Shown in pieces: positions 1 through 8,018 of a stretch of 37,286 bases of DNA. Source of the DNA: Streptomyces xylophagus. GTDB lineage: Bacteria > Actinomycetota > Actinomycetes > Streptomycetales > Streptomycetaceae. The stretch lies in assembly GCF_000716435.1 (NCBI RefSeq), contig NZ_JNWO01000047.1:1-37286 (forward strand), given 5' to 3'. The notes under the pieces were generated by a model. The model was given only the letters and a program-made list of their open reading frames with translations. It was not told the origin of the DNA and did not search any database. Position 1 is the stretch's first letter, and each line of letters opens with the position of its first letter. The position numbers and the translations under genes were made by a program.

Positions 1-513
1 GTGGCCGGGGTCGGCGGGCTCCACCCACAGGTTGCGGTAGTCGTTCGGGTCACCCCCCAGCTGCAGGCTGATGAGGTGGTCGTACTCGGCATCACCCATA
101 CGACCAGTGAAGCCGTAGGAGGCTGCATTCAGCTCCTTCTCCTTCCCGGTGACCGACGTGGAGGGCCGAATGCCGGAGGTGTAGCCACCGTTGCGGCAGA
201 TCGTCGACTTCAGATTCGACTGCGTGACCGCCGGAGAGATCGCTCCCGGCGTGCACTTCGGATCCTCCAGCGGCTCACCCTGCAGATACCGGTAGTGGCA
301 GCTGCCCGCAGCCGGCTGCTGTTGGACCGTGTACGTCTTCCGCGGACCCGCCCCCACCGCGATCGCCCGCCCGGCCCCGGCAGCACCCGACGCAGCCGAC
401 GTAGCACTCGGGCTCCCGGACGACGTGGAGCCGCCCAGTGACGTGGGGGAACAGCCCGCGAGCATCAGGCAGGTGAGCAGGGCGGACGAAGCGGCACGGC
501 GGGTGGAAGGCAT
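1..513 (-). CDS. Secreted lipoprotein, C-terminus cut by window edge
   Basis: Reading the minus strand from ATG at 513 gives 171 uninterrupted codons to the window edge, so the stop lies outside. The N-terminus is a lipoprotein signal: MPSTRR, a hydrophobic stretch, then a lipobox ending MLAGC with Cys at residue 22, followed by a Ser/Gly/Ala-rich linker of about 35 residues. The exported part contains CHYRYLQGEPLEDPKC and a segment near the edge reading YDHLISLQLGGDPND then RNLWVEP. That last segment resembles a conserved motif of secreted actinobacterial proteins with an HNH-endonuclease-like core (Asp-His then an Asn-rich turn). Function is not assigned. The lipoprotein call is strong; a nuclease-like fold is only a suggestion. 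No gene lies between it and the next feature. Confidence 0.8.
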   Translation of the reverse strand, partial: MPSTRRAASSALLTCLMLAGCSPTSLGGSTSSGSPSATSAASGAAGAGRAIAVGAGPRKTYTVQQQPAAGSCHYRYLQGEPLEDPKCTPGAISPAVTQSNLKSTICRNGGYTSGIRPSTSVTGKEKELNAASYGFTGRMGDAEYDHLISLQLGGDPNDYRNLWVEPADPGH

Positions 514-831
514 GACGACCCCTCACGATCAGGCGATGGCTGAGCAGATGCTGCCCTACCCGACTGCCGTCCTACCGCGTGGGGTGCCGCGCGAAGGCGC
601 ATTGCCGTCGCGTGGCACGGCGCGGGCGGCGTGCCACGCGCGGTCCCCGTCTCGCGCACTGCGGGACGGGGACCGTGTTCGAGCAGCGGGCAGGCATCGC
701 TCCGGTATCTGCCCGCCGGTGGATTTCGATGTGGTGCGGCTGGGTGCCGTGGCGGAACGCTCTGGGCTGGCCAAGTCCTCGGCTCCCGCCGGAGCTGAAC
801 GCCGACGGAGACGGCTGTGGGTGCGGGCGGA
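514..831. other. Intergenic, nothing recognised
   Basis: About 320 bases upstream of the lipoprotein gene. It presumably holds its promoter, but I see no convincing -35/-10 pair. The open frames here have no recognisable protein content and no ribosome binding sites. Confidence 0.5.
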
Positions 832-939
832 TCAGCCGCCGTCGTAGCCGGGGGCGCCGAGGGTGTAGAGGAGGGCGGCGATGGTGGCGAGGGTGAAGGC
901 GGTCAGGACGAGGCGCTGCCAGGTGAGTGTCTTGAACAT
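832..939 (-). CDS. 35-residue single-pass membrane peptide
   Basis: A short minus-strand frame, ATG at 939 to TGA at 832. The peptide starts MFKTLTWQRL, has one hydrophobic segment (about residues 10-26, LVLTAFTLATIAALLYTL) and ends APGYDGG. The start is preceded by GGAG at a five-base spacing, a good Streptomyces ribosome binding site. It overlaps the 3' end of the broken DUF5317 gene upstream by 37 bases in another frame, so it was probably co-translated with that gene. No function recognised. The clean RBS and the hydrophobic, charge-flanked composition support a real small gene. It could be a decay product of the neighbouring locus. Confidence 0.55.
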   Translation of the reverse strand: MFKTLTWQRLVLTAFTLATIAALLYTLGAPGYDGG

Positions 940-1531
940 GGTGTCTCCGTAAGGTTGTTGGTGGCCCGGGAACGGGCGAGTTTGACGCTGTGGTGCATGG
1001 CGGTGGTAATGAGCAGCACGACGGCGGTGGCCAGGAGGAGGTCGCCGATGCTGATCACGGCGTGCAGTGCCGGGACGGGGATGGTGTCGCCGAGCAGGTG
1101 CGTGGTGCGCCCGGCGGGTGCGTTCTTTGCCGTCTGGATGCGATGGGTATCCCCGCGGCGGCCGCGGCTGAAGTCCGGTAGGGCATACGGCCGTTGACGG
1201 TGATCGCCAGGGCGTTGAGCAGAGCGCCGACGACGGCCACGCCCACGGCGGCCGTCAGTGGCCAGGACCGGCCCCGGATGTTGACGCCCAGCCAGAGCAG
1301 GGAAAGGGCGAACACCAGGACCAGAGGGGCCGTTCTGAGCATATGTCCGACCGTGGTGGGAAGATCAGTGGTGGCCCGTTGCGTGATCTGGACGACAGTC
1401 ACGAGCCACAACAGCCACGGCCGGCGCAGGCGCACACTCAGCAGTCTGCTCAGGCGGCCACCCGTGAGCTAGCCCAGGGCAGTCCCGACGAGTACAGGGC
1501 CGGCAACCAGGACGATCGCCCGCCCCGTCAC
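903..1531 (-). pseudogene. DUF5317 family membrane protein, broken by amber codon and frameshift
   Basis: Conceptual translation from GTG at 1531 matches the DUF5317 layout: an N-terminal membrane segment, then TGGRLSRLLSVRLRRPW, two more hydrophobic segments, NGRMPYRTSAAAAAG, and a C-terminal THLLGDTIPVPALHAVISIG block with a last membrane segment. Two lesions interrupt it. An in-frame TAG lies at 1469-1471, just before the TGGRLS block. A frameshift lies near 1140-1165, so the part from HRIQTAKNAPAG onward is in a different frame. The frame then runs to a TGA at 903-905. DUF5317 proteins are small actinobacterial membrane proteins of unknown function. Two independent lesions argue for decay and against a single sequencing error. 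A restart at ATG 1435 could still give a truncated product. Confidence 0.8.
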
Positions 1532-1820
1532 CCGATACGACCGCGTTCAAAGCCGCCCCGCCCCGGCGGTCGCAGGCTCCCACCCATGAAGGCCGCGATG
1601 CGTCGACCGCACACGCATCTGCTGCTCACTCCTACCCCCTGACGATCCAGGTGTCCGGACGCCGGACTCGGCCCCGTCGGCCACGATGGCAGGGCTCGGG
1701 GGCTTTGTCGCTGGCCTGGCGTCACCTGATTCTTGGCGACGGAACGCTTCCCAGCTGCACGTGATGCTGCACGAAGACGCACGCCCCTCGCACGGTGCGG
1801 CACTAACGGCGTGCAACACG
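1532..1820. other. Intergenic, nothing recognised
   Basis: No supportable gene. The frames present on both strands look like ordinary GC-rich shadows without ribosome binding sites or recognisable motifs. Confidence 0.4.
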
Positions 1821-1852
1821 AAAACCCCGCCCCGCGCAAGGCAGGGACGGGG
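1821..1852 (-). terminator. Rho-independent terminator of the secreted-protein gene
   Basis: On the minus strand CCCCGTCCC pairs with GGGGCGGGG around a ten-base loop and is followed directly by TTTT. It begins 18 bases after the stop of the gene at 1870-2325, so it most likely ends that transcript. Confidence 0.75.
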
Positions 1853-1869
1853 CCCGAACGCAGGCCGGT

Positions 1870-2325
1870 TTACCAGCCCGGCGTGCAGTTTGTCTCCGAG
1901 GCGTACACCCCATTCGCAGGATTGCCCACCAAATACGTGTAGGTGGCACACGATCGGGACTCGATGCCCGCGTCGCCGTGCCAACCGGTGGGGCCAAAGG
2001 AACTGGACGGTGTCGATGTCGAGTAGACATACGACACTCGCTGCCAGGCCCCGCCGGACGCGGTGTCCTGTTCCAGCCAGCCGGCACAAGTGTTTCCGCT
2101 CGGCATACCGGAACCCGCCCAGCCCCACATCGCGGTGTCGCGGGTGCTGCTGTCGTAGTACAGGTCCGTGTAGCACTGCCCAACGATGACCTGATACTCA
2201 AGCGTCCCACCGGGATTCGGCCCGCCGGCGAAGGCGGTGCTCGCAAGCGAACTGACCGTGATCACTGCCGCGGCACCGGCGAGCGCCAGCACGCGCCCGC
2301 TCTTCCCTCTGACCCCTCTGAACAT
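1870..2325 (-). CDS. Small secreted protein of unknown function
   Basis: The 151-residue product starts MFRGVRGKSGRVLALAG, with a Sec signal peptide ending near STAFA-GG at about residue 33. The mature part (about 118 residues) is rich in Gly, Ser, Thr, Tyr and Trp. It has four cysteines (GQCYTDL, GNTCAGW, RSCATY, TNCTPGW), consistent with two extracellular disulfides. No family is recognised. I chose ATG 2325 because it places the signal peptide at the N-terminus, although the frame is open further upstream and the RBS (a G-run about 18 bases before ATG) is poorly spaced; a TTG four codons upstream fits the G-run better. Monocistronic, with its own terminator. Exported to the cell surface or medium. 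Confidence 0.72.
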   Translation of the reverse strand: MFRGVRGKSGRVLALAGAAAVITVSSLASTAFAGGPNPGGTLEYQVIVGQCYTDLYYDSSTRDTAMWGWAGSGMPSGNTCAGWLEQDTASGGAWQRVSYVYSTSTPSSSFGPTGWHGDAGIESRSCATYTYLVGNPANGVYASETNCTPGW

Positions 2326-2397
2326 GTCGGCACCCAAAGCGCCACCCCCTGATCGGAAATCAACCTTTTGGTCGATATGACCGCAGCACAGTGCCAC

Positions 2398-2748
2398 GGC
2401 CAGGTTCAGAAGTCGCGGCTTGGTCCGGCTCTTGCGGCCAAGATTTGCTGAGTAATTCCTCAGCCCAGCCTAGGACTTGACGCTGAGAGCCGGTAAACAA
2501 CATTGATCAACAGGTACCAGGCGTGATCAACGCCGCCGCCGTCACTGAAGCACTCACCACCATCACGCTCATCTCCGATCCCCCCACGCCAGCCTGGAGC
2601 CAACTGGAACGACCTCATCCAACTGCTTGGGGTGACAGGCCCATCCGTCCTCCGCTTCCGCTCACGCTCCCTCGTGACACTCAGGAGAACGAAACCGCCC
2701 GCTCCGCCCCGCGCGAACGAACTGGCGACATCAGTTCAGCGGTAGGCG
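2398..2748. other. Intergenic region with a short palindrome
   Basis: No gene supported. The only structure I see is a perfect inverted repeat at 2447-2464 (GCTGAG, six-base spacer, CTCAGC). It could be an operator or a weak hairpin upstream of the secreted-protein gene, whose promoter should lie in this stretch. Confidence 0.4.
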
Positions 2749-3162
2749 TCAGTTGAGGACGACGCTGTACGAGGGTATGTCGTGGGCGCAGTGGGAGGCC
2801 TTCGTGTAGTCGATCGTCCCGGGGTACCGCTTGACATGGTCGAGCACGGCCTGACCCGTGGCCTTGCCGAAGATTCCGTCGACCGCCAACTCGCGGGTGG
2901 CCCAGTGATAGTTGGACAGCCGTTGGAGCTGCCTGACCCCGTACTCGGTCTGCGGGCCGAACTTGCCGTCTTCCAGAAGGTGCAGGTTGAGGTAGCTGTT
3001 CACGAAGAACTGCACGCAGCGGACCGACACTCCCGGGTCGGGATAGCCATAGCCGACGTCGGGAATTCCGGGGTCCGCGTGAGCCGTCGTCGTCCCGAGC
3101 CCGACGGTGACGGCTGCGGCCAGAGCCACCGCGGCGCACCGGAGTATGCGAATGTGCCTCAT
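2749..3162 (-). CDS. Secreted peptidoglycan-binding-like domain protein
   Basis: The 137-residue product has a Sec signal (MRHIRILR, a hydrophobic core, cleavage near TTTAHA-DPG at about residue 29). The mature part resembles one peptidoglycan-binding type 1 domain: a Cys-containing first helix (VRCVQFFVNSYL), DGKFGPQTEYGVRQLQRL (the usual DGxFGPxTxxAVxxFQ motif), then VDGIFGKATGQAVLDHV. Such domains anchor exported proteins to the wall, usually beside a catalytic domain, but here there is no enzyme domain. Only 35 bases separate it from the upstream gene at 3198, so the two may be co-transcribed. GAGG four bases before ATG is a usable RBS. Likely a small wall-associated protein. Confidence 0.82.
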   Translation of the reverse strand: MRHIRILRCAAVALAAAVTVGLGTTTAHADPGIPDVGYGYPDPGVSVRCVQFFVNSYLNLHLLEDGKFGPQTEYGVRQLQRLSNYHWATRELAVDGIFGKATGQAVLDHVKRYPGTIDYTKASHCAHDIPSYSVVLN

Positions 3163-3197
3163 CGAACCTCATCACGTGTGGATGTAAGCGCGGGCGG

Positions 3198-3794
3198 TCA
3201 GCCGGCTTCGCCGGGCTCTGCGTGTGTGTAGGTGTAATCCTCCACCGGCGTGTCCATGGCCTGTGCGTACTCGGCCCGCTGCTGCCGGTCGGCTTCGGTG
3301 ATCTCGGGGTGGAGCGGCGCAGTCTCTGGGGCGGGCCACAGCTGGATCAGGTGGCGCTCGCCGTGGTCGCCGAGGCCGGGTTCGGGGTCGTCGGCGTGGC
3401 AGTACAGGCGCATCCGCACCCAGCCCTCACCCCCGCTCTCGCCACCGGCGGCCGACAGGTAAAGAGGGGGTTCGTCGTCCGGCCACGCGTCCAGGACGTC
3501 GCCCGGTTCAAGGGTTGCCAGGCACAGGCCGGGCAGGTCAGTGCGCAGGCTGATTTCCTCCGCGGGCTCCCACCCGTCGCCGACCTCCGGCTGCGGCGGG
3601 CCGTCGTGGACCTCGACGGTCAGGAGCACGGGCCCGGTGTCGGTGGTGGTCAGTACGACGGCGCCAACTGGTGTGGCGGGGCCGCAGCGCCACCCGTAGG
3701 GCATCTGGGCCGGATAATCGACCAGTTCGCCGAAGCCGATGAGGTAGCCGCTCTCGCCCACCTCAAGGGTGAACGCGGCTTGATGGACCAGCAT
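3198..3794 (-). CDS. Hypothetical protein, 198 residues
   Basis: A clear gene: ATG at 3794 preceded by GAAGGAG at good spacing. The product is acidic with no signal peptide or membrane segment, so it is probably cytosolic. It starts MLVHQAAFTLEVGESGYLIG and is rich in Pro, Glu and Asp, with beta-strand-like stretches (GAVVLTTTDTGPVLLTVEVHDG, GEGWVRMRLYCHADD). The C-terminal tail is polar and Gln/Glu-rich. I do not recognise the family. It lies 35 bases upstream of the peptidoglycan-binding-like gene, so a shared transcript is likely, though no joint function is evident. Confidence 0.75.
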   Translation of the reverse strand: MLVHQAAFTLEVGESGYLIGFGELVDYPAQMPYGWRCGPATPVGAVVLTTTDTGPVLLTVEVHDGPPQPEVGDGWEPAEEISLRTDLPGLCLATLEPGDVLDAWPDDEPPLYLSAAGGESGGEGWVRMRLYCHADDPEPGLGDHGERHLIQLWPAPETAPLHPEITEADRQQRAEYAQAMDTPVEDYTYTHAEPGEAG

Positions 3795-3875
3795 GGATGA
3801 CTCCTTCTACGGGGGCAGGATGCCCCGCTCCGTGTGAGGGGGCGGGGCATCCTGGTCGAGCACAGTGTGCCGCGT

Positions 3876-4907
3876 TCAGGCGATCACGTAGAACGGGTCG
3901 TGGTCCATGACGTGGAACTGGCGCCGCCAGTTGGTGATGTAGGCGCCCTGGCCGTCGTTCTCGCTCTTCTTGACCCAGGTGATGGTGCGCTGGGCAGCCG
4001 CCAGGTGGGTGCCGCCCTCGTAGGTCGAGGCGAACGGGTACTCGTCGCACGAGGTCCGTCCGACCCGCTTCATCGCCGCGGGCGCGCTGCCCGAGCACAC
4101 CGCCTGGCGGTTCTTCTTCTGCTGCGTGGCGTTGATCATCCAGTGCAGCGGCTTGCCGCCGTTGGGGTCGCCGTAGTGGCCGCCGCGCGAGCGCAGCTTG
4201 CGGATGCCCTCCGAGATGCGCGGCAGGGCGGACAGGTTCACCCCGGTGGGCGCCTCGGTCACCGCGCAGCCGGTGGTGCCGTAGTAGTTGTCGCACCGGT
4301 AGACGGCCGAGGCGTAGGAGACCGTGCCGGGGCTGTAGCCGGCCTTGGTGAAGGTGTAGGTGTAGGTGGTCTTCGCCTTGGGGTTGATCTTCTTGCGGGC
4401 GATGGCGCCGGTCTTGTAGTCCACGCTTCCGCTGGCTGCGCTGTCGAGTGTGTGGCCCTGCGGGAAGTGGACGGTGGCCTTCGTGCCGCCGCCGGAGACC
4501 GCGGCCACGTCAACCGCCACGCCCTTGCCCTGGCCGGTGGTCGTCGCCTTGGAAACGCTGAACTTCTCGCTCCAGTTGGCGGAGGCAGCCTTCAGCGTCA
4601 TCTGGTGCTTGACGCTGAAGTCGGCCGTGCCCTCGATGACGGGCTCGCCGTCGACGACCTTCACGACGTCGACGTGGACGGCCACCCACTCGCACTCGCT
4701 GAACCGGTTGATCGTGATCTTGTTGATGGTGCAGGTCGCCGCGACGGCCGCACCGGCCGTCTCCGCACTCGCCCGGGCCTGCGGCGAGCCGACCGTGACC
4801 CGCAGCTGGGCGCCGCCGGCCTGGTCCGCTACCGCTGACGGAGCACCGGCCGTAGCCAGCACACCCAGCACCACGGCCCCCGTAGTGAACAGCATCCTCA
4901 ATTTCAA
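3876..4907 (-). CDS. Secreted NucA/NucB-type deoxyribonuclease
   Basis: About 343 residues. A Sec signal (LFTTGAVVLGVLATAGAPSAVA) leads into a beta-rich region of about 190 residues of unknown family (residues 35-225), then a C-terminal domain of about 110 residues. That domain carries motifs of the NucA/NucB deoxyribonuclease family: HWMINATQQKKNRQAVC, TSCDEYPFASTYEGG and a Trp/Arg-rich end ITNWRRQFHVMDHDPFYVIA. In that family the DEYPFAST block carries the active-site acidic residue. Cysteines near CDNYYGTTGC and the core suggest disulfides. I prefer the TTG at 4907 because GGGGG lies six bases upstream. ATG 4895 is the alternative, and the frame is open to 4946. Probable role: extracellular DNA degradation, or a competition nuclease if the N-terminal part is a delivery domain. 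Confidence 0.85.
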   Translation of the reverse strand: MKLRMLFTTGAVVLGVLATAGAPSAVADQAGGAQLRVTVGSPQARASAETAGAAVAATCTINKITINRFSECEWVAVHVDVVKVVDGEPVIEGTADFSVKHQMTLKAASANWSEKFSVSKATTTGQGKGVAVDVAAVSGGGTKATVHFPQGHTLDSAASGSVDYKTGAIARKKINPKAKTTYTYTFTKAGYSPGTVSYASAVYRCDNYYGTTGCAVTEAPTGVNLSALPRISEGIRKLRSRGGHYGDPNGGKPLHWMINATQQKKNRQAVCSGSAPAAMKRVGRTSCDEYPFASTYEGGTHLAAAQRTITWVKKSENDGQGAYITNWRRQFHVMDHDPFYVIA

Positions 4908-5148
4908 GTTGTACCCCCGGTGTTGGTCGAAACGAAGAGGGCACACACGTCAACTCACGCGTACCCCCGCCGCGTTGACCACATACAAACACTCCCCTCC
5001 CACAGACCGCACACCATTTTGAGCACCCTTGGCCAGGAACGAACCCAATCGTGCACCCTGGGCATGTCCGCTGCTCAAGAAGTGCGACAGCCCCACGCCG
5101 GCGCGGCAGGCGAAGCCCGGGCCCGGCGGACACCGCCGCAGCCGCTGC

Positions 5149-5394
5149 CTACCGGTACCAGTACTTGACGCCCCGATGGTGCGAGCACGTCCCGCGAGCG
5201 TGAGCACTGTAGGAGTACGAGCCGTCCTTGCACTTCGCGGTAGCACCGCGCGGATGCGGCGAGTTCGCCTTGCAGACACCCGTCGTGTGTCGCGCACAGG
5301 ATGCTGCCGCCGCATCGGCCTCCATGGACAAGGGCACCAGGAGCGCCCCCGTCATCGCTGCCGCCACAACCGCGCCCCGGACTTTCGCCAGCAT
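5149..5394 (-). CDS. Small secreted DUF3761-like protein
   Basis: Eighty-one residues from ATG 5394, with GAGGGGG six bases upstream. An earlier in-frame start would only add a non-coding-like extension. The signal peptide is MLAKVRGAVVAAAMTGALLV, with cleavage near the Ala-rich stretch at about residue 27. The mature part is about 50 residues with four cysteines. It contains GATAKCKDGSYSYSAHARGT followed by CSHHRGVKYWY, the typical pattern of DUF3761 proteins (Lys-Cys-x-Asp-Gly-x-Tyr-Ser, then a Cys-Ser-His-His-x-Gly-Gly/Val end). The family's function is unknown. Members are small, exported and often near phage or surface genes. Monocistronic by position. Confidence 0.82.
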   Translation of the reverse strand: MLAKVRGAVVAAAMTGALLVPLSMEADAAAASCARHTTGVCKANSPHPRGATAKCKDGSYSYSAHARGTCSHHRGVKYWYR

Positions 5395-5665
5395 GATTTT
5401 CCCCCTCTGGTAGTTCGGAGAGGCAAGCTTGCGTCCGCTGGCCGCAGCACCATCGCAGACCGGGCGGACCGTCACACAGCAGTGACCAGCGTGGCAAAGC
5501 CGTCGCACTGGATTCGAAGTGCACGAACACATGGGCGAGGCAGGCCCCTTCCACGTCTCCCGGATGCGCGCACCCACTTCCCCTCCACCCAGCGCGTGAT
5601 CAAAGCCTGCTGTGCGCCCTGCCCACAGGCGTGGTCTGCACGGCTGGAGCATGCCTCCGTGATCA

Positions 5666-6361
5666 CTACAGGTGGCGTCGGCATGGCTGATCAGCAGGAG
5701 AGTGCCGCACGGATTCGCAAGCCCTTCTTGAACCGTCGGATGCCAGATGGTTTCCGATCTGCTCAAGGAAGCGGTGATCGGGATGATGGAGCTGGATTCC
5801 GGCGACCTCTACGACCTTGAGGCGTTTCACCGCTTCCCGGAGATTCGTGGAGCGTGACTCAGACAGATGGGGTGCCCAGGAGAGCGGGGGAAAGGCATCG
5901 ATCCTGTTGTCCGGGGCGAGGGCCTGGCTCACCCAGTGTTCTGCATCCTGCAGCTCACCGCGGCTGAGGTGGAGGAGGTACAGGCAGTAGGCCGCGGTCG
6001 CGTTGCCGGCACCGCCGGCGAACTGCCACCACCAGATGGCTTCTTCCGGCTCCTGCGCGAGATGGAGCACGCAGGCGAAGCGCAAGGCCCCCTCGACATC
6101 GGTCAGGTCGTCGACGAGGCGGGCCACGTGGACGCGGGTGTCGTCGTTGTCCAGGAGCCTGCCGGACAAGACGCTCAGGTAGACGCCAGCGCGATCCGCC
6201 TTGCCTGCACGGCGAACGTGACGGTCGGGCTGTTGGGAGCCGAACATCAGCTCGGTGATGACATCACGGGTGATCTCCTGCCGCAGATCAGCCAGTTCGT
6301 CGTCCGTGAGGGTGTGGCGGTTGGTCGCGTGGCTAAGTAGTTCGTCGAACTGTGCCGGCAC
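5666..6361 (-). CDS. Hypothetical protein downstream of sigma-like factor
   Basis: The 231-residue product starts MPAQFDELLSHATNRHTLTD, three bases after the sigma-like gene's stop, so the two are co-transcribed and probably translationally coupled. The middle (residues 85-150) is helical, with VEGALRFACVLHLAQEPEEAIWWWQFAGGAGNATAAYCLYLLHLSRGELQDAEHW. This resembles the helical repeats of tetratricopeptide-like proteins that count an adjacent gene product. The last 35 residues are Arg/Ser-rich and look unlike the rest, so the original stop may have been lost and the frame extended. No enzyme motif. Likely a partner or modulator of the sigma-like protein, judged only from operon position. Confidence 0.75.
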   Translation of the reverse strand: MPAQFDELLSHATNRHTLTDDELADLRQEITRDVITELMFGSQQPDRHVRRAGKADRAGVYLSVLSGRLLDNDDTRVHVARLVDDLTDVEGALRFACVLHLAQEPEEAIWWWQFAGGAGNATAAYCLYLLHLSRGELQDAEHWVSQALAPDNRIDAFPPLSWAPHLSESRSTNLREAVKRLKVVEVAGIQLHHPDHRFLEQIGNHLASDGSRRACESVRHSPADQPCRRHL

Positions 6362-6364
6362 CTT

Positions 6365-7000
6365 CTACTCCTTCTCCTCGTCGTCGCCCAGGTCGATCCC
6401 GAGTTCGGCGGCGATACGCTCGCGGGCCCGGCTCCGGTGGGCGCGGACGGTACTCGGGTGAATGCCCATGATGTGCGCGACCTGCTGTGAGCAGTAGCCC
6501 AGGGCGTAGTGCAGGACGATCACGTCGAACTGGCGCTCCGGGAGGCCGCCCAGCGCCGTGTACAAGCCGATGGGGGAATCCAGGTCCGCCATCTGGGAAC
6601 GCATCGATCTGAGCATCTCCCGCGCAGCTTCGTGTCCGGCGTGGGCGCGGTCGCGGGCGGCCAGGGCAGCGCCGAGAGGATCTCCGGGAAAGGGCGCACG
6701 CGCCTGGTCGTCCACCAGCCGCTTCAGGTTGCGCCATGCATACGCCTCCGCACCGCATTCCTCGAGCTGGACGGCGGCCCAGTTCATGGCGAGGTGGCGG
6801 TAGAGGTGGCGTACGACGGTCTTGGCCGCGTCCTTGTCGTTCAGGATCGTCGCGGCGTAGCGGACCTGCGCCTGGGCGTAGGTGCGGTAGAAGCTCTCCA
6901 ATGCCGAAGGCATTTCGTACGGGATACCGCGCAGAGCCTTGAGGTCCTCGACCGATGTCGGCATGGTGTCATGGCTGTCGTCGTCCTCGGAGCCGGTCAC
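6365..7000 (-). CDS. ECF-like sigma factor
   Basis: About 211 residues from GTG 7000. The C-terminal part is a clear sigma-70 region 4: LGGLPERQFDVIVLHYALGY, then CSQQVAHIMGIHPSTVRAHRSRARERIAAEL, a helix-turn-helix with the recognition helix at about residues 178-197. The N-terminal part (residues 35-110) occupies the place of region 2 but diverges from it: FYRTYAQAQVRYAATILNDKDAAKTVVRHLYRHL. The protein is therefore a sigma-factor-like regulator and may lack full promoter-melting ability. It sits between a small upstream frame ending two bases before its start and a helical-repeat protein three bases downstream, making a tight three-gene operon. No classical anti-sigma gene is visible. Confidence 0.85.
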   Translation of the reverse strand: MTGSEDDDSHDTMPTSVEDLKALRGIPYEMPSALESFYRTYAQAQVRYAATILNDKDAAKTVVRHLYRHLAMNWAAVQLEECGAEAYAWRNLKRLVDDQARAPFPGDPLGAALAARDRAHAGHEAAREMLRSMRSQMADLDSPIGLYTALGGLPERQFDVIVLHYALGYCSQQVAHIMGIHPSTVRAHRSRARERIAAELGIDLGDDEEKE

Positions 7001-7002
7001 GG

Positions 7003-7200
7003 TTACGCCTCCTCCCGGTCAAAGGAAGCCACCGAGGTCGACTGGAGCGTGTCCCCGGGCCGGACCGGTCGTGTCTGCAGGAGTTCAGCGACGCCGGCCA
7101 GGACGGCGGCACGCAGCAGAAGGCGTGTCACTGTCCGGAGGTCGGGGAGGAATACGCGCAGCGCGGTCGTCCCCGCCAGCAGCGCCAGCGCATCATTCAC
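7003..7200 (-). CDS. Small protein upstream of the sigma-like gene
   Basis: Sixty-five residues from GTG 7200 (a TTG at 7206 is an alternative), with GAGGG nine bases upstream. The N-terminal half is hydrophobic and Leu/Ala-rich (NDALALLAGTTALRVFLP, then TRLLLRAAVLAGVAELLQ) and could form one or two short amphipathic or membrane helices; the C-terminal half is polar. The stop is two bases before the sigma-like GTG, so translation is likely coupled. No family recognised. The position suggests a leader gene or a small regulator of the sigma-like protein. Confidence 0.6.
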   Translation of the reverse strand: MNDALALLAGTTALRVFLPDLRTVTRLLLRAAVLAGVAELLQTRPVRPGDTLQSTSVASFDREEA

Positions 7201-8018
7201 GGTCAAAGGCCCTCATCCTTTCGAACCAAGACAGCGTCAACTGGCCCTGAGTCGAGGTCGGTTGAGCTGGAGGAAACTCCAGCGGCCCCTCAGCCACAGG
7301 ATTTCGGATCAGACCCCCCAAACGCGCATCACCACCTCGATCAATAAGGGGCAGAAGCGGTCACCTGTACCGGGCCAGTCGGGTAGACCGCCCTCGGGCT
7401 GGTCTGGGGGCATAGGTAGGGCCGGAAGCGGCAGGTGCGGACGGATCCCGGTGTGAGGGCAAGCAAGCCGCGAACGACCGTACGACCCGTCGGCGCGTTA
7501 GCGGTCGCAGTGATCCGGGGCTGCTCTAGACGGACTTTCGTCACTCAGGCCGCCGACGCCGGGCACACGGTGAGCCGTCCGAAGCCAGCGTCGTAGCCGA
7601 CCGTCACCACACGCCCGCCGAGCTCCGGGGCGCTGGCCTCCCACCGCCCACGCGGCATGCCGCCAGCGGCCGGGAACTCTCAGGCCCGCTCTACCACCGG
7701 CGCGCCGCTCGCCCAACCGAGTCCCATCGGCTCGCCCGTCCAGGCAGACCACCACCATCGCGCGCGGCTTCGCCTTCGCCGTACAGGAGTTGCCGCCGTT
7801 CTCTTGCGCGCGCTCCAGCGCAGCACGACCCGGGCCAGGTCGACACCCGAGCCCCCGCCGCCGCGTACGACCGCTCCCACGTGGTGTAGCCGAGGGAGAG
7901 GCGATCCAGGCGGGGCTGTCCGTGACGTTCTGCGGTGGATCCTGGCGCGAATTCCGTGAACGACGGTCTTCACCGTGGGCCGTGACGCCCTGCCGGCAAC
8001 CTCTACCGCATTTTCTGG
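7201..8018. other. Gene-poor stretch, possible decayed coding sequence
   Basis: No intact gene is supported. The promoter of the sigma-like operon should lie near 7210-7400. On the minus strand around 7546-7677 a frame without a start (GGMPRGRWEASAPELGGRVV, then a tail ending VCPASAA and TGA) looks more protein-like than background. It is preceded by a stop and shifts frame relative to upstream sequence, so it may be a gene remnant. I cannot name a family. Confidence 0.35.

Noticed and set aside
2447..2464. Six-bp palindrome as terminator
   Set aside because: Stem too short, no U-run and no gene ending beside it; kept only as a possible operator.
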